Shown: piece by piece, positions 27,301 to 38,387 of the stretch
Numbering within the stretch: the first letter of the stretch is position 1
Layout of the letters: every line of letters begins with the position of its first letter
Assembly (NCBI RefSeq): GCF_042453785.1
Contig: NC_091675.1
Span: 4,104,501-4,168,500 of the forward strand
Direction: 5' to 3'
Length of the DNA: 64,000 nt
Source: Malus domestica
Taxonomy: Eukaryota > Streptophyta > Magnoliopsida > Rosales > Rosaceae
Program-made: the position numbers and the translations under genes
The notes under the pieces: model-generated
What the model was told of the DNA's origin: nothing
Databases searched by the model: none
Seen by the model: the letters and a program-made list of their open reading frames with translations, nothing else

Positions 27301-30140
27301 TATACATGTTTAGGTTATTAAGTTACATTAAAGCTTCATTAACTCTCATAATGTTTAACATTACACTTATTGGTTCATTAAATGATAAATTATTGGGATA
27401 ACAGCTTGATCTACCATCAGTGTGCTTATTTCTCTTGTATCATTTAACGGATTCTTATTGGGAGCTATTGTAGGGTTAGTTTGTATTGGACCATTGGTGA
27501 CACCAACATGGAATCCTTTGTGTTGGTGATCCCTCAGCATCACTCTGGTATGGTTCTAAATCCTGGTTTCTGGTATTTAGTAATGATATTGCGGAGTGAA
27601 GCTCTGATAGAAGGACTGAAGGTTAATAGTCTAATTCCCAGAAAATTTAAGCCATTTTATTCTAAGTACATTAATTAGTTGTGAATTAGTTTTAATGTTG
27701 GAATATTGAACTTCCAATCAAAGTTCTTTTCTATTGAGCACTTTTGATTTTGTCATAATTATGTAGTTCTTCGCCTGTGTTGAACCCTCTGTCAAATATT
27801 AGATTTTCTTGGTTTTATTTTTCAAGTTTTTATACTGTTTATTCTGGGGTTTTTAAAAATGTTTTGTAGCATTATAGTTGTGAGAATTTCTTCGATTTTT
27901 TTGTTCGATATTGAACAGTTTTGGTTAGCTTTCATAAAATTTGTTTTCCTGTGCTGGATTTAATATCTGAGTGCCATTTTATTCAAGTCCAGCTTATTTT
28001 TGTGGAACTTGAATATTATGATCAGTCAGCCTCACCTGCTTTCTGTTCATTTCTCCATTCTTTTTCCAGTTTATATACATTAATCTTTTATCCTATGTGA
28101 TGACTTATTTTTTAAAAGGAGTATTGCCTTTAATTTTTATTGAGTACACATATTGTGGGTCCTTGATCCTAATTGTTCAGAACCTCTTGTCCCTTTTAGT
28201 GCTATATTTCTGTTCTGTTTAATAAATCCTGGAGAGATTCTTGCTGCTTATTTGGGATATTATTCAGCCAATAATGGTTTGGCTTCACACCTGTGGAAAG
28301 TTCAAAGGGTCTTTTTTATGCTAGCATCTAATATGATCTATGACTAATGTCCCTGGTTGACACAACAGGTTTTCTATGCTGATGACTTACGTTTTTTTAA
28401 TAAGCTTAGATAGCTTTTGTTTGAAATTACTGATCATCCCACATGTGGTAGCCTATTTGGGAAGTATTAGTGCATTGATAATGTCTTCTAGTCTGGAATT
28501 CTTTCTAAGATGTCTAATTAATACCTATGCGTATGTTGATATTTGGTCCTGTAGTCTACTCTGCATTTTGCGCGTGTTTTTATGACTATCGTCTCAATTA
28601 GGGCTATATGTAAGTTTGTTTTTATATAAAAGCTTCTATATAGTGTTTTGTTATTTGTCGTACCCATTCACTTCAAATAGGTAGGGTGTGGGCTTCTGCT
28701 GGAGTAACTCAATTTATACAACCACGGGTACGGTATGTGGGTGATTACACCTCTTCCCAATATAATAATGAAATCCATTAATCATATATATGAATGTATT
28801 TGTTTTTCTTATTTGTTATGTGTTTCGTTGAATCATAGTATTTTTCTTTTATACATGTTTCCAATGTTTGCTTTGTACATCATGTGTTTTTTCATTCCTC
28901 CATATTCCCCAGCATCATGGAAAGTACGCCATGGTTATTTGTGAGAATAATTTTATTGCAGAACCGTGTTAGAAATCCAGCAATGTCTGGAGGATACTCT
29001 CAGCAAGGTTATCAAGCACGGCCTCCCTCAGGATGGGCTCCTTCTGGCCCCCCTATGCAACCACCTAGCTATGGCTACGGGCAGTCTGGAGCGTATTCTG
29101 GCCCTCCACAGCAGTATAATTCATCTCAGCCTTCTTACCCAGGCTATCCTCCTCAACCAACATCTGGTGGATATCCATCCAGTTGGGACCAGTCAGCTGC
29201 TGCACCAACTCAGCAGACTACCCAAGGTGGTGGTTATGATTACTATGGTCAGCAACAACCTTCACATCAACAGCAAAATCCTGGTGGTCCCACTGCTCCT
29301 GCTGACAGTGCTGGTTACAATTATGGCCCGCCGCCAGTTTCAGGCTATAATCAACAAGGACAAGGCTATGCTCAAGATGGCTATGGTGGATATCATGCAC
29401 CACCTCAATCTGGGTACGGTCAGCCACCAGCCTATGATCAACAGCAGGGTTATTCTGCAGCGGGCTATGGTAATGTGAGTAACCCACCTCAAGATGGGCA
29501 CACTCCCTCTTACGGAACTCAGGGTGATTCAGCTCAAGCACCTCCTGCCCAGCAAGGATACAATGTCGGTCAACAGCCTAGCCCTAACCCTGCTGGTTAC
29601 CCACCCCAAGGGTCTACTCAGCCAGGTTATGGAGCACCCCCAACTTCTCAAACTGGTTATGGAAGCCAACCACCGGCTCAGCCTGCATATGGAGCTGGAT
29701 ATGGAGCACCTCCAGCACAAAAGCCTCCTGCAAATCCTGCAGTTTATGGGCAAACCGCTCAGTCACCCAGCACTCCAGGAGGCTATGGTCAGCCAGCACC
29801 ACCTGTGCAGCCAGGATACCCGCATTCTCAGCCTCCAACTTCTGCATATGCTCAGCCAGATCCTGCTACCCGTCCCCCATCATCTGGCTATGGTGCTGCA
29901 GCACCACAAACCGGGTACGGGCCCCCGTCCTATGGTGCACCACCTGCTGGCCAGCCAGGTTATGGGCAGGCGCCACCACCCTATAACGCATCGTATGGTG
30001 CTGGATATGCACAACCTCCTCCCTACTCTGCTGATGCCAGCGCGAATGGGAACACCCGCGGGACCTATGATGCTCCACCACCTGCTTCACAGACTGCTCC
30101 ACCAAGCGGCGGAGTTGCCAAAACTTCCCCTCAGAGTTGA
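24374..30140 (+). CDS. Two-KH-domain RNA-binding protein with long PQGY-rich tail (FUBP-like)
   Basis: Six exons: 24374-24677, 24924-25210, 25410-25499, 25580-25651, 25857-25973, 28962-30140; product 682 aa. KH1 is at about residues 127-195 with the nucleic-acid-binding GKGG loop at 141-144 (VGVIIGKGGETIK). KH2 is at about 217-290 with GKGG at 233-236 (VGLVIGKGGETIK). Residues 291-682 come from the single last exon and are low-complexity, rich in Pro, Gln, Gly and Tyr with many SGYG/AGYGAPP-type repeats. That composition is typical of prion-like, condensate-prone RNA-binding proteins. KH architecture and tail resemble far-upstream-element-binding proteins; the specific RNA targets are unknown. 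Intron 5 is about 3 kb, T-rich, and has no ORF of note. The start MADEAQYSSG is preferred over upstream in-frame codons because it follows the CT-rich leader. Confidence 0.92.
25974..28961 (+). other. 3-kb intron 5 of the KH-domain gene
   Basis: T-rich sequence between a clean GTATGT donor and a TTGCAG acceptor. Translation in all frames gives only short hydrophobic ORFs typical of intronic poly-T. No transposon with recognisable ends and no structured RNA was seen. Confidence 0.6.
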
Positions 30141-30391
30141 TGTGTTATGGCGGGCGGGTGTTAACGTTTTGGGTACTCGGTGATGTTTCATTGTATTTTC
30201 TGTAGTAGTAAGGCTAGTTAGGTTAGTATTTGTTGAACATGTTATGTTTTCGGTATTATCGCGGGTTTGTAAGGATTTGGTAATTGCAAGAATTTGTTTG
30301 ATCTTGTTTTCTCTGCGGATTTTCTTGTTTTCTGTTCTATAATGCAGATCTTTCTTTCTGTTTAAGTCTCTTATTTGTTTATTGATGATTT

Positions 30392-30599
30392 TTTCGAAGG
30401 GAGTTTTAACTTCAATTGTTTTTTCTGACCAACGGACTGCGGATGGACAAATACTCTTAATCACCTGACCTGCAAATCACGCGTGATTTTGATTTTTTCA
30501 AAGGGAGTTTTAACTACAATTATTTTTTCTGCCCAACGGACTGCAGGTGGACGAATACTCTTAATCATTGGACCTACAAATCATGTGTGATTTTTTAGC
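30392..30599. repeat. 104-bp tandem duplication
   Basis: Two head-to-tail copies of a ~104-base unit, recognisable by AAGGGAGTTTTAACT, CCAACGGACTGC and GAATACTCTTAATCA at constant spacing. It lies about 250 bases downstream of the KH gene stop codon. Confidence 0.85.
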
Positions 30600-31029
30600 A
30601 CCAGCAAGAATTTGAAACATTTTTGTACAATTTTTTTAATTTTTCTTTTGTTTCTCTTACTACTACACCAATCATATTCATATTCTTTAAAATATATTTT
30701 TCCGTGCAAAGCTATTATATTTCGTATTTAAACATTTATAATCAACGATTTAAAACCTAAATTTAAAGATATTTGAACCTTTTTTTTATCCAAATTACAT
30801 TTTTCTTCTACTCATTTGTTACTGTTCACGTGCTAGTATTCACACGCTCCTAAACCCTAAACTTCATGGGCCTCCATTGCTTCTGCTGCATCTTCATGCG
30901 CCTAAACCATCAATTTTATTTATCTTATATTTCCTTGCTAAACTTTTCTATTTGTCTTGCCATAACACTAAACTATCATCTTCATATTCCACAAAATGTA
31001 TTTTTGGTGAAAATATTCTTATAATCTAT

Positions 31030-31098
31030 GTCTTGATCTTTTGAGAACGGGTCACAACAAGCATGTTATTGGTCGAACCGTTCTCAAAGGATCAAGAC
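31030..31098. repeat. Short near-perfect inverted repeat
   Basis: Arms GTCTTGATCTTTTGAGAACGG (21 bases, 31030-31050) and its inverse at 31078-31098 differ at one position and enclose a 27-base loop. It lies inside the complex repeat block. Confidence 0.85.
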
Positions 31099-32145
31099 GG
31101 AACGAATGAAAGCACACACTATGCCCAAAGTCAGAATTTTAATCATTTTTTAACATTTTTCTTTTATTTCTCTTACCACCATAACAAACTATCATATTTA
31201 TGTTCTTCAAAATAGATTTTTTTTGTGCAAAAATCTATTATAATTCGTATTTAAACACTTGTGATCAACGATTTAAAACCTAAATTTAAATTTGAACTTT
31301 TTTTTTGGTTAATTTTTCTTTTATCTAAATTCAAACTACATAGAACCCTATTTGTCAAACAAAAAGAGGGTGAAAGATTGTTTAATAAAAAAAGTGTTTG
31401 CCATTTTTTGTTTAAGTCTTGCCTACAAGTAATTTTAACATCTCTGTACTTTTCATTTATTTTTCGACTTTTCGGCTTAAATATTATACTAAATATATAT
31501 ACACTTGTTGCTCAATAAATCGTAAATCCGCTTCCGAATACCTTATTTAGACTTCCTTAATGCTCACGGAAAATATTTCGAGAAAATAAAAAAATTGCAT
31601 TTTTTTACAAAAAAAACTTGGATTAACACTCACGGTTTTCAGTCAGTTTTGCAAATTCGTATATAAATCACCGTTCAATCTATTTAGTTTCACCTTCGCC
31701 TCACTATGAAGTTTTGAAAATTAAGGTGAGACTTTCCATTAAGATTCTTTAGTGGAGAACCCCATTTGACAAGTTCTTGGGCCTCACAACTATATTTTCC
31801 ACTTATTTTTTTAGTTTTCGGCTTAAATATTCTACTAAATATGCATTTGTTGCTCAATAAACCGTAAAACTGCTTCCAAATTCCTTAAAAAGTTTAACTT
31901 ATGGCTCTAGAAATTATTTTGCGAAAATAAAAAAAATTGCATTTTTGTAAAAACACATGGGGGCTCAACGCATGCAAAACGAGGCAGAGTCAGCTCACAC
32001 AGAACGAGGTGAACCATGACACGTAAAACAAGGTAGGTTCGGCTTACAAAAAATTGGGCGGGCTTCTGGCACGTAAAATGAGGAGAGCTTCGTGCGCGCA
32101 AAATGAGGCGAACTCCTGGGTGCTTAGAAAACGAGTCGGACTCTA

Positions 32146-32380
32146 TGCACGGAAAAATAATATTTTGAAGAACATGAATATGATAGTTTGCTGTGGTGGT
32201 AAAAGAAATAAAAGAAAAATGTACGAAAATGATTAAAATTCTTGAGGGTGCCACAAAGTCACTTGTGACTGTCTGGCACCTCCAAGAATTTGAATCATTT
32301 TTGTTAATTTTTCTTTTATTTCTCTTACCACCCCAACAAACTATCATATTCATGTTCTTCAAAATATATTTTTCCGTGCA
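32146..32380. repeat. Long hairpin: 107-base arms, 20-base loop
   Basis: The left arm (32146-32253) and right arm (32274-32380) are inverse copies, matching at about nine of ten positions by eye, from TGCACGGAAAAAT inward to GGTGCCA/TGGCACC. The loop (32254-32273) itself contains AGTCAC/GTGACT. Because of this symmetry, similar ORFs appear on both strands; these are not genes. Confidence 0.85.
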
Positions 32381-33291
32381 AGATCTGTTGTAATTCGTAT
32401 TTAAACATTTGTAATTAACGATTTAAAACCTAAATTTAAAGATGTTTGAACCCTTTTTTTTGTTAATTTTTCTTTTATCTAAATCTAAACTACATATTAA
32501 TATAATCTTCTTTGTCAACCAAAAGAGGGACTTTTTTTTAAGCCTGCCTTGCCTACATGTGATTTTAACGTAATTTAAAAAAATAAAGAATATACACTAA
32601 ATATACATTTTAAAATCTCTATATTTTTCACTTACTTTTTTACTTTTCAACTTAAATATTCTACTAAATATACTTATTGTTCAATAAATCATAAACCCGC
32701 TTCCAAATACATTATATAAATTTCCTTAATTCTTGGAAAATATTTTAAGAAAATAAAAAATTCACGTTTTTTTACCCAAAAAAAAAAAAAAAAAAAAAAG
32801 AAAGAGTGGATGTTATACTCACAGTTTTCATTCAATTTTACAAATTCATATATAAATCACTATTCAATCTATTTATTTTACATCCAAACTAGAAACATGT
32901 ATTTAGGGTGCCGGACCGGCGAGTTGGGGTGCCGGCTACAAAGGAGAAATCGAAAGGAACCTGTGAGTCCGACCGGAGATGGCAGAATGACACCAGAAGC
33001 GGATGTTTATTCTCAAAAAGTAAATTTAAAACCAGCTTTAGGTACAAATCATAACATCCAAAACGTACAAAGTAGAATTAGAATCTAAGATATGCTTCTT
33101 GACTCAAAGCGTGTTCACCAAGCTTTATAAAAAATTATTTAAAAAAAAAAATTTACATTTATGAATGAATTGAAAACTGCAAAAAGCTCGTTCCGCATGG
33201 AGTATGAGGGTCAACTGGAAGCGGATGGGGGATTGTTCGTAGTGTTTCGACTCTTCTTCTACGTAAGTGACTGCTTAATATCTTCCTTAAA

Positions 33292-36129
33292 TCAGGTGTT
33301 CCTGAATGCCATTATCATCGGAGAAAAGAACAAAATGAAAGCCAAAAAGGGACCAAAGAACATCTTGATAGCGTATCTCACAGGGTCGTGATCGGCTACT
33401 TCTGAGGTAGTTTGTGGGGTTGACATGGCTGTTGCAAGTGGTACGGCTTCTATCACGGCATCTGCGAGGTCTGTTATAAACGAAGGAGTGCAACCAAGGG
33501 CAGGGACTCGACCCCAATTCTCAATGCCAGATTCGAGGGCCAATTCCCTGTACTCCATATCAATTTCTTCAAGAGTCTCTATGTGCTCGCTCACAAAGCT
33601 GGATAAGAACATAGATGCCAAATTAACTTACTTTACTTTTGAGAGGAAAAAAACCAAATAGTGCCCGGGGCCAGAAACGAAGTTAAATACCTGACTGGAA
33701 CAGCTAGGAGACTTTTCACGCCTTTCTGGCCAAGCTCAACAAGAACTTCATCAGTGTAGGGCTTTAACCATTGCACAGGACCAACTCGGCTCTGATCACC
33801 ACCCAACCCCAAAATAAGGAAAAGAAAATCAGAAAACAACATCAAGAAATTTGGCAACATACATGGTAGACAACAACCAATGCTTGTTCTGAGAACCAAG
33901 AGTGAAATGGAGTGTACGAGTCAGAAAATAGAATTTCATAACCCACCTGGTAAGCAAGAGTATGTTCATTGTTGATTCCTCGAGATTTCAACTCTTTCAT
34001 TATTAAGAAGATGCACTCTTCCATTTGATCTTTGTAAGGATCTCCAGCATCCTCCACATAACTGAGCGGCACTCCGTGGGCACTGAAGAATATCATGACC
34101 TGAATTTCATACAAAATTAGCAATGTTTACCGGAGCTGTGAAGTTCAGGGAATAATCATACAATGAAAGCATACGTTCAATAGCAACATCTATAAACCAA
34201 AGAGAGAATGAAACTTAATTGCATCAAAAGAGCCATTTCTGACGAATTTAAAGCATATGTTCAATAGAAACATCAAGCGCACCTCTGCAGGCTCAGAAAA
34301 ACTTTCTAGTTCTTTGGAAATCAAGTCGGCCATTGACTTAATATAGCCTTCACGTTGATACCATGAGTTTATAATAGAAACAGGCATCCTTGATAGGTAG
34401 GCGTCTTTCCTGCAAGATGGGCGCTCACATTCAGAAAATTGACCATCATAAACAAACATTTACTTAATTCCATAAACTGACAGTAACAGCAAATGGTCAC
34501 CTGAAAATATCCTCGAGCACACGAACGCTTGATCCAGTTGTAGAGATAGAGAACTGAGGATATAGAGGCAGGACAACAAGCCTGGTTATTCTGTCTTTCT
34601 TAATCTGTCACAGATAATGTGGAAAAAAGTTCAGTCATTTTAAACCATTCAATTACAAGATGCCCCATGATGACTAACTACAAATTCAATGAATCTAATC
34701 AATATAATCGTTGGGAGACTTTAGGTTACAATTCTATTTTCCTATGTGCTTTACATTGCCTAGAACCAACGGCATATTTTAAAATAATACTAGGTTACTG
34801 AAATTTAAGACTCACTTGCTGAACTGCTTCCTCAGTAAATGGGTACCAATAACGCATTCCCACATAGACATTAACAGGCAAGTCCTTTGATTCCAGAGTC
34901 TTTCTGAGTTCATTTGCCTGTAACAAGTAGCAAAAGCCACCTAATTATACAAATAAAAACTAAAGGAAACATTTCAACAGGCATGCTATGCATATTGCTC
35001 TACCTGCTCATTTGTAATTTTACGCAATGGTGAACCACCTCCTATAGCAGCATAACCTTCTTTGCTTTTTGGAGCTCGAAGTACAGAAATTAATTTCGCC
35101 AATGGTTGCTGGAGAAACCGAAACAACCTTGGGAGACGAATGATATCCTGTTTCACACAACATGGGAATATGTTAGTAATGAGTGTATTAAGCTAACAAC
35201 TAATGCTGACACCAATAAGGCAAGGCAACAAAAGCAGATGAACATACCGGGTCGGCAAAAAGATTGAACAAAAACGGCTGAACATCATTAAGCGTCTCGG
35301 GTCCTCCAAGATTCAGAAGCAGCACTCCAACCTTCTCTTCCGCAGCATGGGAATGAGACTCTACAGCAGTCCCACCATAAGTGCATACACCAGCAGGGCA
35401 TAATACTTCCCCCACAGGGTTTTTCTTAGAACAATGTGATATTCCAAACATGTCATTTCCCTTATCAATCGGTGTAGAGCAAGAAACTGTGAGCTGTTTC
35501 GGAACTAGCAATCGCTTGGATGAACGGAAAGAGGCAGGTCCCGACCTACCACTAAATTACATTTAGACAGTCAAAATCTCAGTTTAGCTAAGTCTGAAAC
35601 CAATAAACCAAAACTCTAATTCGATTGCCATAATTCAATGCTCCTGTTTGGTAGTCGTTAAATGAAAACTTTCTGTTTGGTTGTCGTAAAAATGCAAACT
35701 TTTTTGTTTGGTTGCTGGGAAAGTACAAATTTACACATTTAGTCAAAAACTCAGCTTAGCCAAACCAATAAACCAAAACCCAAACATAATTCGATTGCCA
35801 TAATTCAACGCTCCTGTTTGGTTGTCGAAAGAAAATGCAAACCTTCTGTTTGGTTGCCCGGAAAATGCTTATTTTCAATGCAATTTTCCAGGAAACAAGA
35901 TTGACATACAATCCAAAGCTCTCTCCCAAGAAATAACTAGGATCTTCTCGCGCGATTAATTCTAAACACAAATCTAATTAAATAAAAAGCCAACTTTACT
36001 GATCCAACATGAAATACAAAAAAATAACAGAAAAACAATTATGATTTCGAGGGCTTACGTGGATAATCTATGATCCGAATGGGAGAGGTTGATCTGAGGA
36101 AGAACACGAGAGCATGCGGCGGCGTCCAT
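33292..36129 (-). CDS. FC1: Ferrochelatase, plastid type, FC1-like
   Basis: Nine exons, 5' to 3': 36059-36129, 35248-35551, 35004-35147, 34816-34917, 34501-34604, 34283-34409, 33947-34099, 33691-33791, 33292-33598; product 470 aa. It inserts Fe2+ into protoporphyrin IX, the last step of heme synthesis. About 90 N-terminal residues are transit-peptide-like. The core starts at [20 protein letters not shown]. Then come [42 protein letters not shown], the catalytic-His motif [25 protein letters not shown] and [17 protein letters not shown]. The C-terminus is a single hydrophobic segment ([21 protein letters not shown]). That matches the FC1 isoform; the FC2 isoform ends in a chlorophyll a/b-binding-like domain, which is absent here. 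FC1 in other plants is expressed in roots and stress-inducible. Intron 1 carries a duplication. Confidence 0.95.
35570..35865. repeat. 170-bp direct duplication in FC1 intron 1
   Basis: The segment AATTCGATTGCCATAATTCA plus GCTCCTGTTTGGT and TTCTGTTTGGTTG occurs twice, about 170 bases apart. It is transcribed only as intron. Confidence 0.8.
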
Positions 36130-36480
36130 GGCGGTCGGCGGTCGGCGGCGGCAAAAAAATCCCAAAACTTTGGTCGAATCGTTGGAAGCGTAAAATGAAC
36201 GTCTTCAGCACTTGCTTTTAACGAAGTCTCTCGACTCTCCTGACTTTTGGGTGTAGAAGATTTGAGCTCCACTGCCTAACCGACTTTTAACGAAGTCCCT
36301 CTCTCTCTCTCCTTCCTCCCTCTCTCCTCTGAGATTTCTAATTTTCGTTGAGAATACGTGTTTCAAGGGTCCAACGTCCACGCGGACAAGTCCAACGAAA
36401 AGGCGGTTGCCATTGTTTACCATTTTTTGTCGAGGGCGAGTCCGCGGTCACGTGATATCACGTGCCGTAACGGTTGGTTT
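36130..36480 (-). promoter_or_regulatory. FC1 leader and proximal promoter region
   Basis: The FC1 5'UTR appears pyrimidine/purine-biased (CT tract at about 36298-36330 on the plus strand). Further upstream is GC-richer sequence with GTCACGTGATATCACGTG (two CACGTG G-box cores near 36450-36465), a plausible target for bZIP/bHLH regulators. The start site itself cannot be placed. Confidence 0.45.
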
Positions 36481-36702
36481 GTGTCAAAGACATGCTTTGC
36501 CATTGAGATTATTTAACCTAATACTGTGACTCTTTGACAAGTCGAAGTAGATTAGGTTCAGAGTTGGTAATTTTTTAATATAATTAAAAAATATGTTGAA
36601 AAATGTATTAAAAATTTGACTACTTATTGAAGTGAAGTGCTTCAATTTTACTTCAATGTCCTTCTTGAAAACTCGCATGGTGGTTCTCACAATTAAAAAA
36701 AT

Positions 36703-36854
36703 GGAATTTTAACGAAAAACTCTCAGTATTGTTCATTTTAACGAAAAATCATATTTTTACATTAAAAAGTCAATCCTGGTACTATTCATTTTACCCTTTA
36801 TTTTGTCCTTATCGTTAAAACTCAAAGTTTGCAAATCATTTTCATTAGTTTTCC
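36703..36854 (-). mobile_element. ~153-bp MITE, family M, reverse copy
   Basis: It begins GGAATTTTAACGAAAAACTC and ends TTTTCATTAGTTTTCC, with the core ACCCTTTATTTTGTCCTTAT (inverse of the family core). Flanks TTAAAAAAAT and TTAAAAAAAA are a near-perfect 10-bp target duplication. It sits between the divergent FC1 and DUF1764 genes. Confidence 0.8.
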
Positions 36855-37519
36855 TTAAAAAAAACTCATATAATAGGTTTATATTCTTATATCATAGGGT
36901 ATGGAAACACTTTTAAGGGTCGTTTGGAAATTTTCGTCATTTTAAAATTCCTTAGTAAAACGGTAATTAAAATGATGAGATTTTATTTTCTAAAATTTAT
37001 GAATTTTCTTGTTTGGTTAACCAAAAAGAAAAATGGAATTGAATATGGAATTTGTTATTTTTAAATTCTCAATCATATAAATTGGAAAATGACACTTATT
37101 TACATGAAATTTAAACTTGGGAATTGAAGGTCCCCAAATTCCAAGTTTTTTTCCATGCGGAAATTCTAAATTTCTATGTTTATGAATCCAAACAAAGAAA
37201 TTGGTGCATGTCAATTTATAAATTCTGACTTGTAATTCCATGTTTATTTTTTTCGTCCAAATATAATGCGAGTGATTTCCCTTTTTTTCTTAAAAAGAAC
37301 TACTTGGAAAAGCATCTTCTATGTACTTCTCCACAATAGCATTTTCATCCATTTTTGACAAACACTCTAAAAGTGGTTCCGGTCATTTGATAATTAGTCT
37401 GAGAGATGAAACAAGCGATTAATTAATTTTGTTCAGAAGCGTTTTTGTTTACCAGAAAGCCGCTTTAACACTTTAAACATTTTCAAACATACCTGATTTG
37501 GATAATGAACCAAATGCAG

Positions 37520-37614
37520 TGGGCTCAGCCCAAACAAATAATAAAAATATCGTGGGCTTTGACTTTGTAATGCCTCGTACAGTTAGGGTTAGGCGGCCTC
37601 AGCAGCTATAAATT
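37520..37614 (+). promoter_or_regulatory. Site II, telo-box and TATA box of the DUF1764/snoRNA host gene
   Basis: AGTGGGCTCAGCCCA at about 37519-37533 holds two opposed GGGCT cores, and CGTGGGCTTT at 37551-37560 holds a third (site II, TGGGCY). TTAGGGTTA at 37583-37591 is a telo-box read backwards. TATAAATT follows at 37607-37614. Site II plus telo-box marks promoters of ribosomal-protein, ribosome-biogenesis and snoRNA genes in plants (TCP-type factors bind site II). Confidence 0.65.
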
Positions 37615-37797
37615 ACAGGTTAGCTCGCTCTCTTTCTCTCCGGCGCCTTCTACTTCAGTCTCTGCCTACTTTAAGTTCCAGAGTTCCCTCGGAACCTCCA
37701 ACTTCCTGCAATTTGCTCTTACTGGGTAATTGAATTTCATTTTTTGTGTTTATATCGTTTTAGATTCTGGGTTTTGTTTGTGGATTATGATGTAATC

Positions 37798-37931
37798 GGG
37801 GCTCCATATTCGAGTCAACAGCAGGCGCCCGATTGGTGGCGACCCGACTGCCGCTTGGAGCCAAAACTAAAACTCAGTAGTGGGTGAAGATCCTTGAAAC
37901 TCAAAATCCCAATTTATTTCATGACACAATA
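37798..37931 (+). ncRNA. Candidate H/ACA snoRNA, element A
   Basis: It lies in 5'UTR intron 1 of the DUF1764 gene. The 5' hairpin 37800-37862 is closed by GGCTCC/GGAGCC, with an inner AGTC/GACT stem and an apical CGCC/GGCG stem. AAACTA in the hinge fits the H box ANANNA. Sequence then follows with GAAGATCCTTGAAA and ends ATGACACAAT, with ACA at 37926-37928. Element B, 590 bases downstream, shares the order and much of the sequence (CGAGTCAACAGC, GACTGCCGCTTGGAGCC, CATG..ACAAT). The 3' hairpin of A folds less well than that of B, so A may be degenerate. The 13-14 bases between the inner stem and the H box suit a pseudouridylation pocket. No target could be assigned. Confidence 0.5.
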
Positions 37932-38328
37932 TCCACTATACATTTTTTTTTGTTTTTTTGTTTTGTTTTGTTGGATTTATGAAAAATAATAAAATTTGGG
38001 CACTCCAGTCAGACACGGGTGTTTGTTGCTAAATCCAATAACAAGCAACCTTTTGCATGGTGCCTAGAAATAGCTACGATCACGATTGGAGGAAAGATGT
38101 TCTTTTTCCACGCTTTCCTTCAAATTTAAAGCAGCTAAATCTTCCAAATTTTATGAATAATTTGTTGGGTGTTGTGTTTTAAATCCAAATTTTCACTCTT
38201 TTTAGTGATTAAATGGTGAAGAATCTGAAGATTGTAGGTTTTAGTGCTGCATTGATGCAATGTAGCTGAATGAAAGATATGTAATTGGTTTAATTGTTAG
38301 ATTTTGATGATCGAATCGGATTAGGCAG

Positions 38329-38373
38329 CCCTGTAAGTGAATGATAAGAGTGGATAAGGACGTACTTACAGGG
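38329..38373 (+). ncRNA. Perfect 10-bp hairpin just upstream of element B
   Basis: CCCTGTAAGT (38329-38338) and ACTTACAGGG (38364-38373) are exact inverse copies around a 25-base loop. It ends 16 bases before the 5' hairpin of element B in the same intron. It could be part of a longer structured RNA or an intron-folding aid. It has no counterpart near element A. Confidence 0.4.
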
Positions 38374-38387
38374 TGAAAGTGTTGAGG

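Larger units (their letters stand above)
30600..32890. repeat. Complex repeat block with direct and inverted copies
   Basis: A module with CAAACTATCATATTCATG, GTATTTAAACA and ACGATTTAAAACCTAAATTT appears at about 30610-30790, 31140-31310 and 32290-32470, and inverted at about 32150-32240. A second module (CTTAAATATTCTACTAAATA, CAATAAATCGTAAA, CACGGTTTTCAGTCAG) appears at about 31440-31690, 31795-31950 and 32630-32885. The spacing suggests a ~0.6-kb unit that was duplicated and partly inverted. Between 31960 and 32150 lie short GC-richer units of the type CACGTAAAATGAGG. No coding capacity. The element class is unknown. Confidence 0.7.

Noticed and set aside
29218-30183. Several long ORFs in other frames over the KH protein tail
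   Set aside because: They are frame shadows of the repetitive PQGY-coding exon, which lacks stop-prone codons in several frames.
32054-32393. ORFs on both strands with nearly the same translation
   Set aside because: They arise from the long inverted repeat at 32146-32380 and have no protein character.
33292-33598. First thought: FC2-type ferrochelatase with CAB domain
   Set aside because: The C-terminus lacks the chlorophyll-binding motif and instead matches the FC1-type hydrophobic tail.
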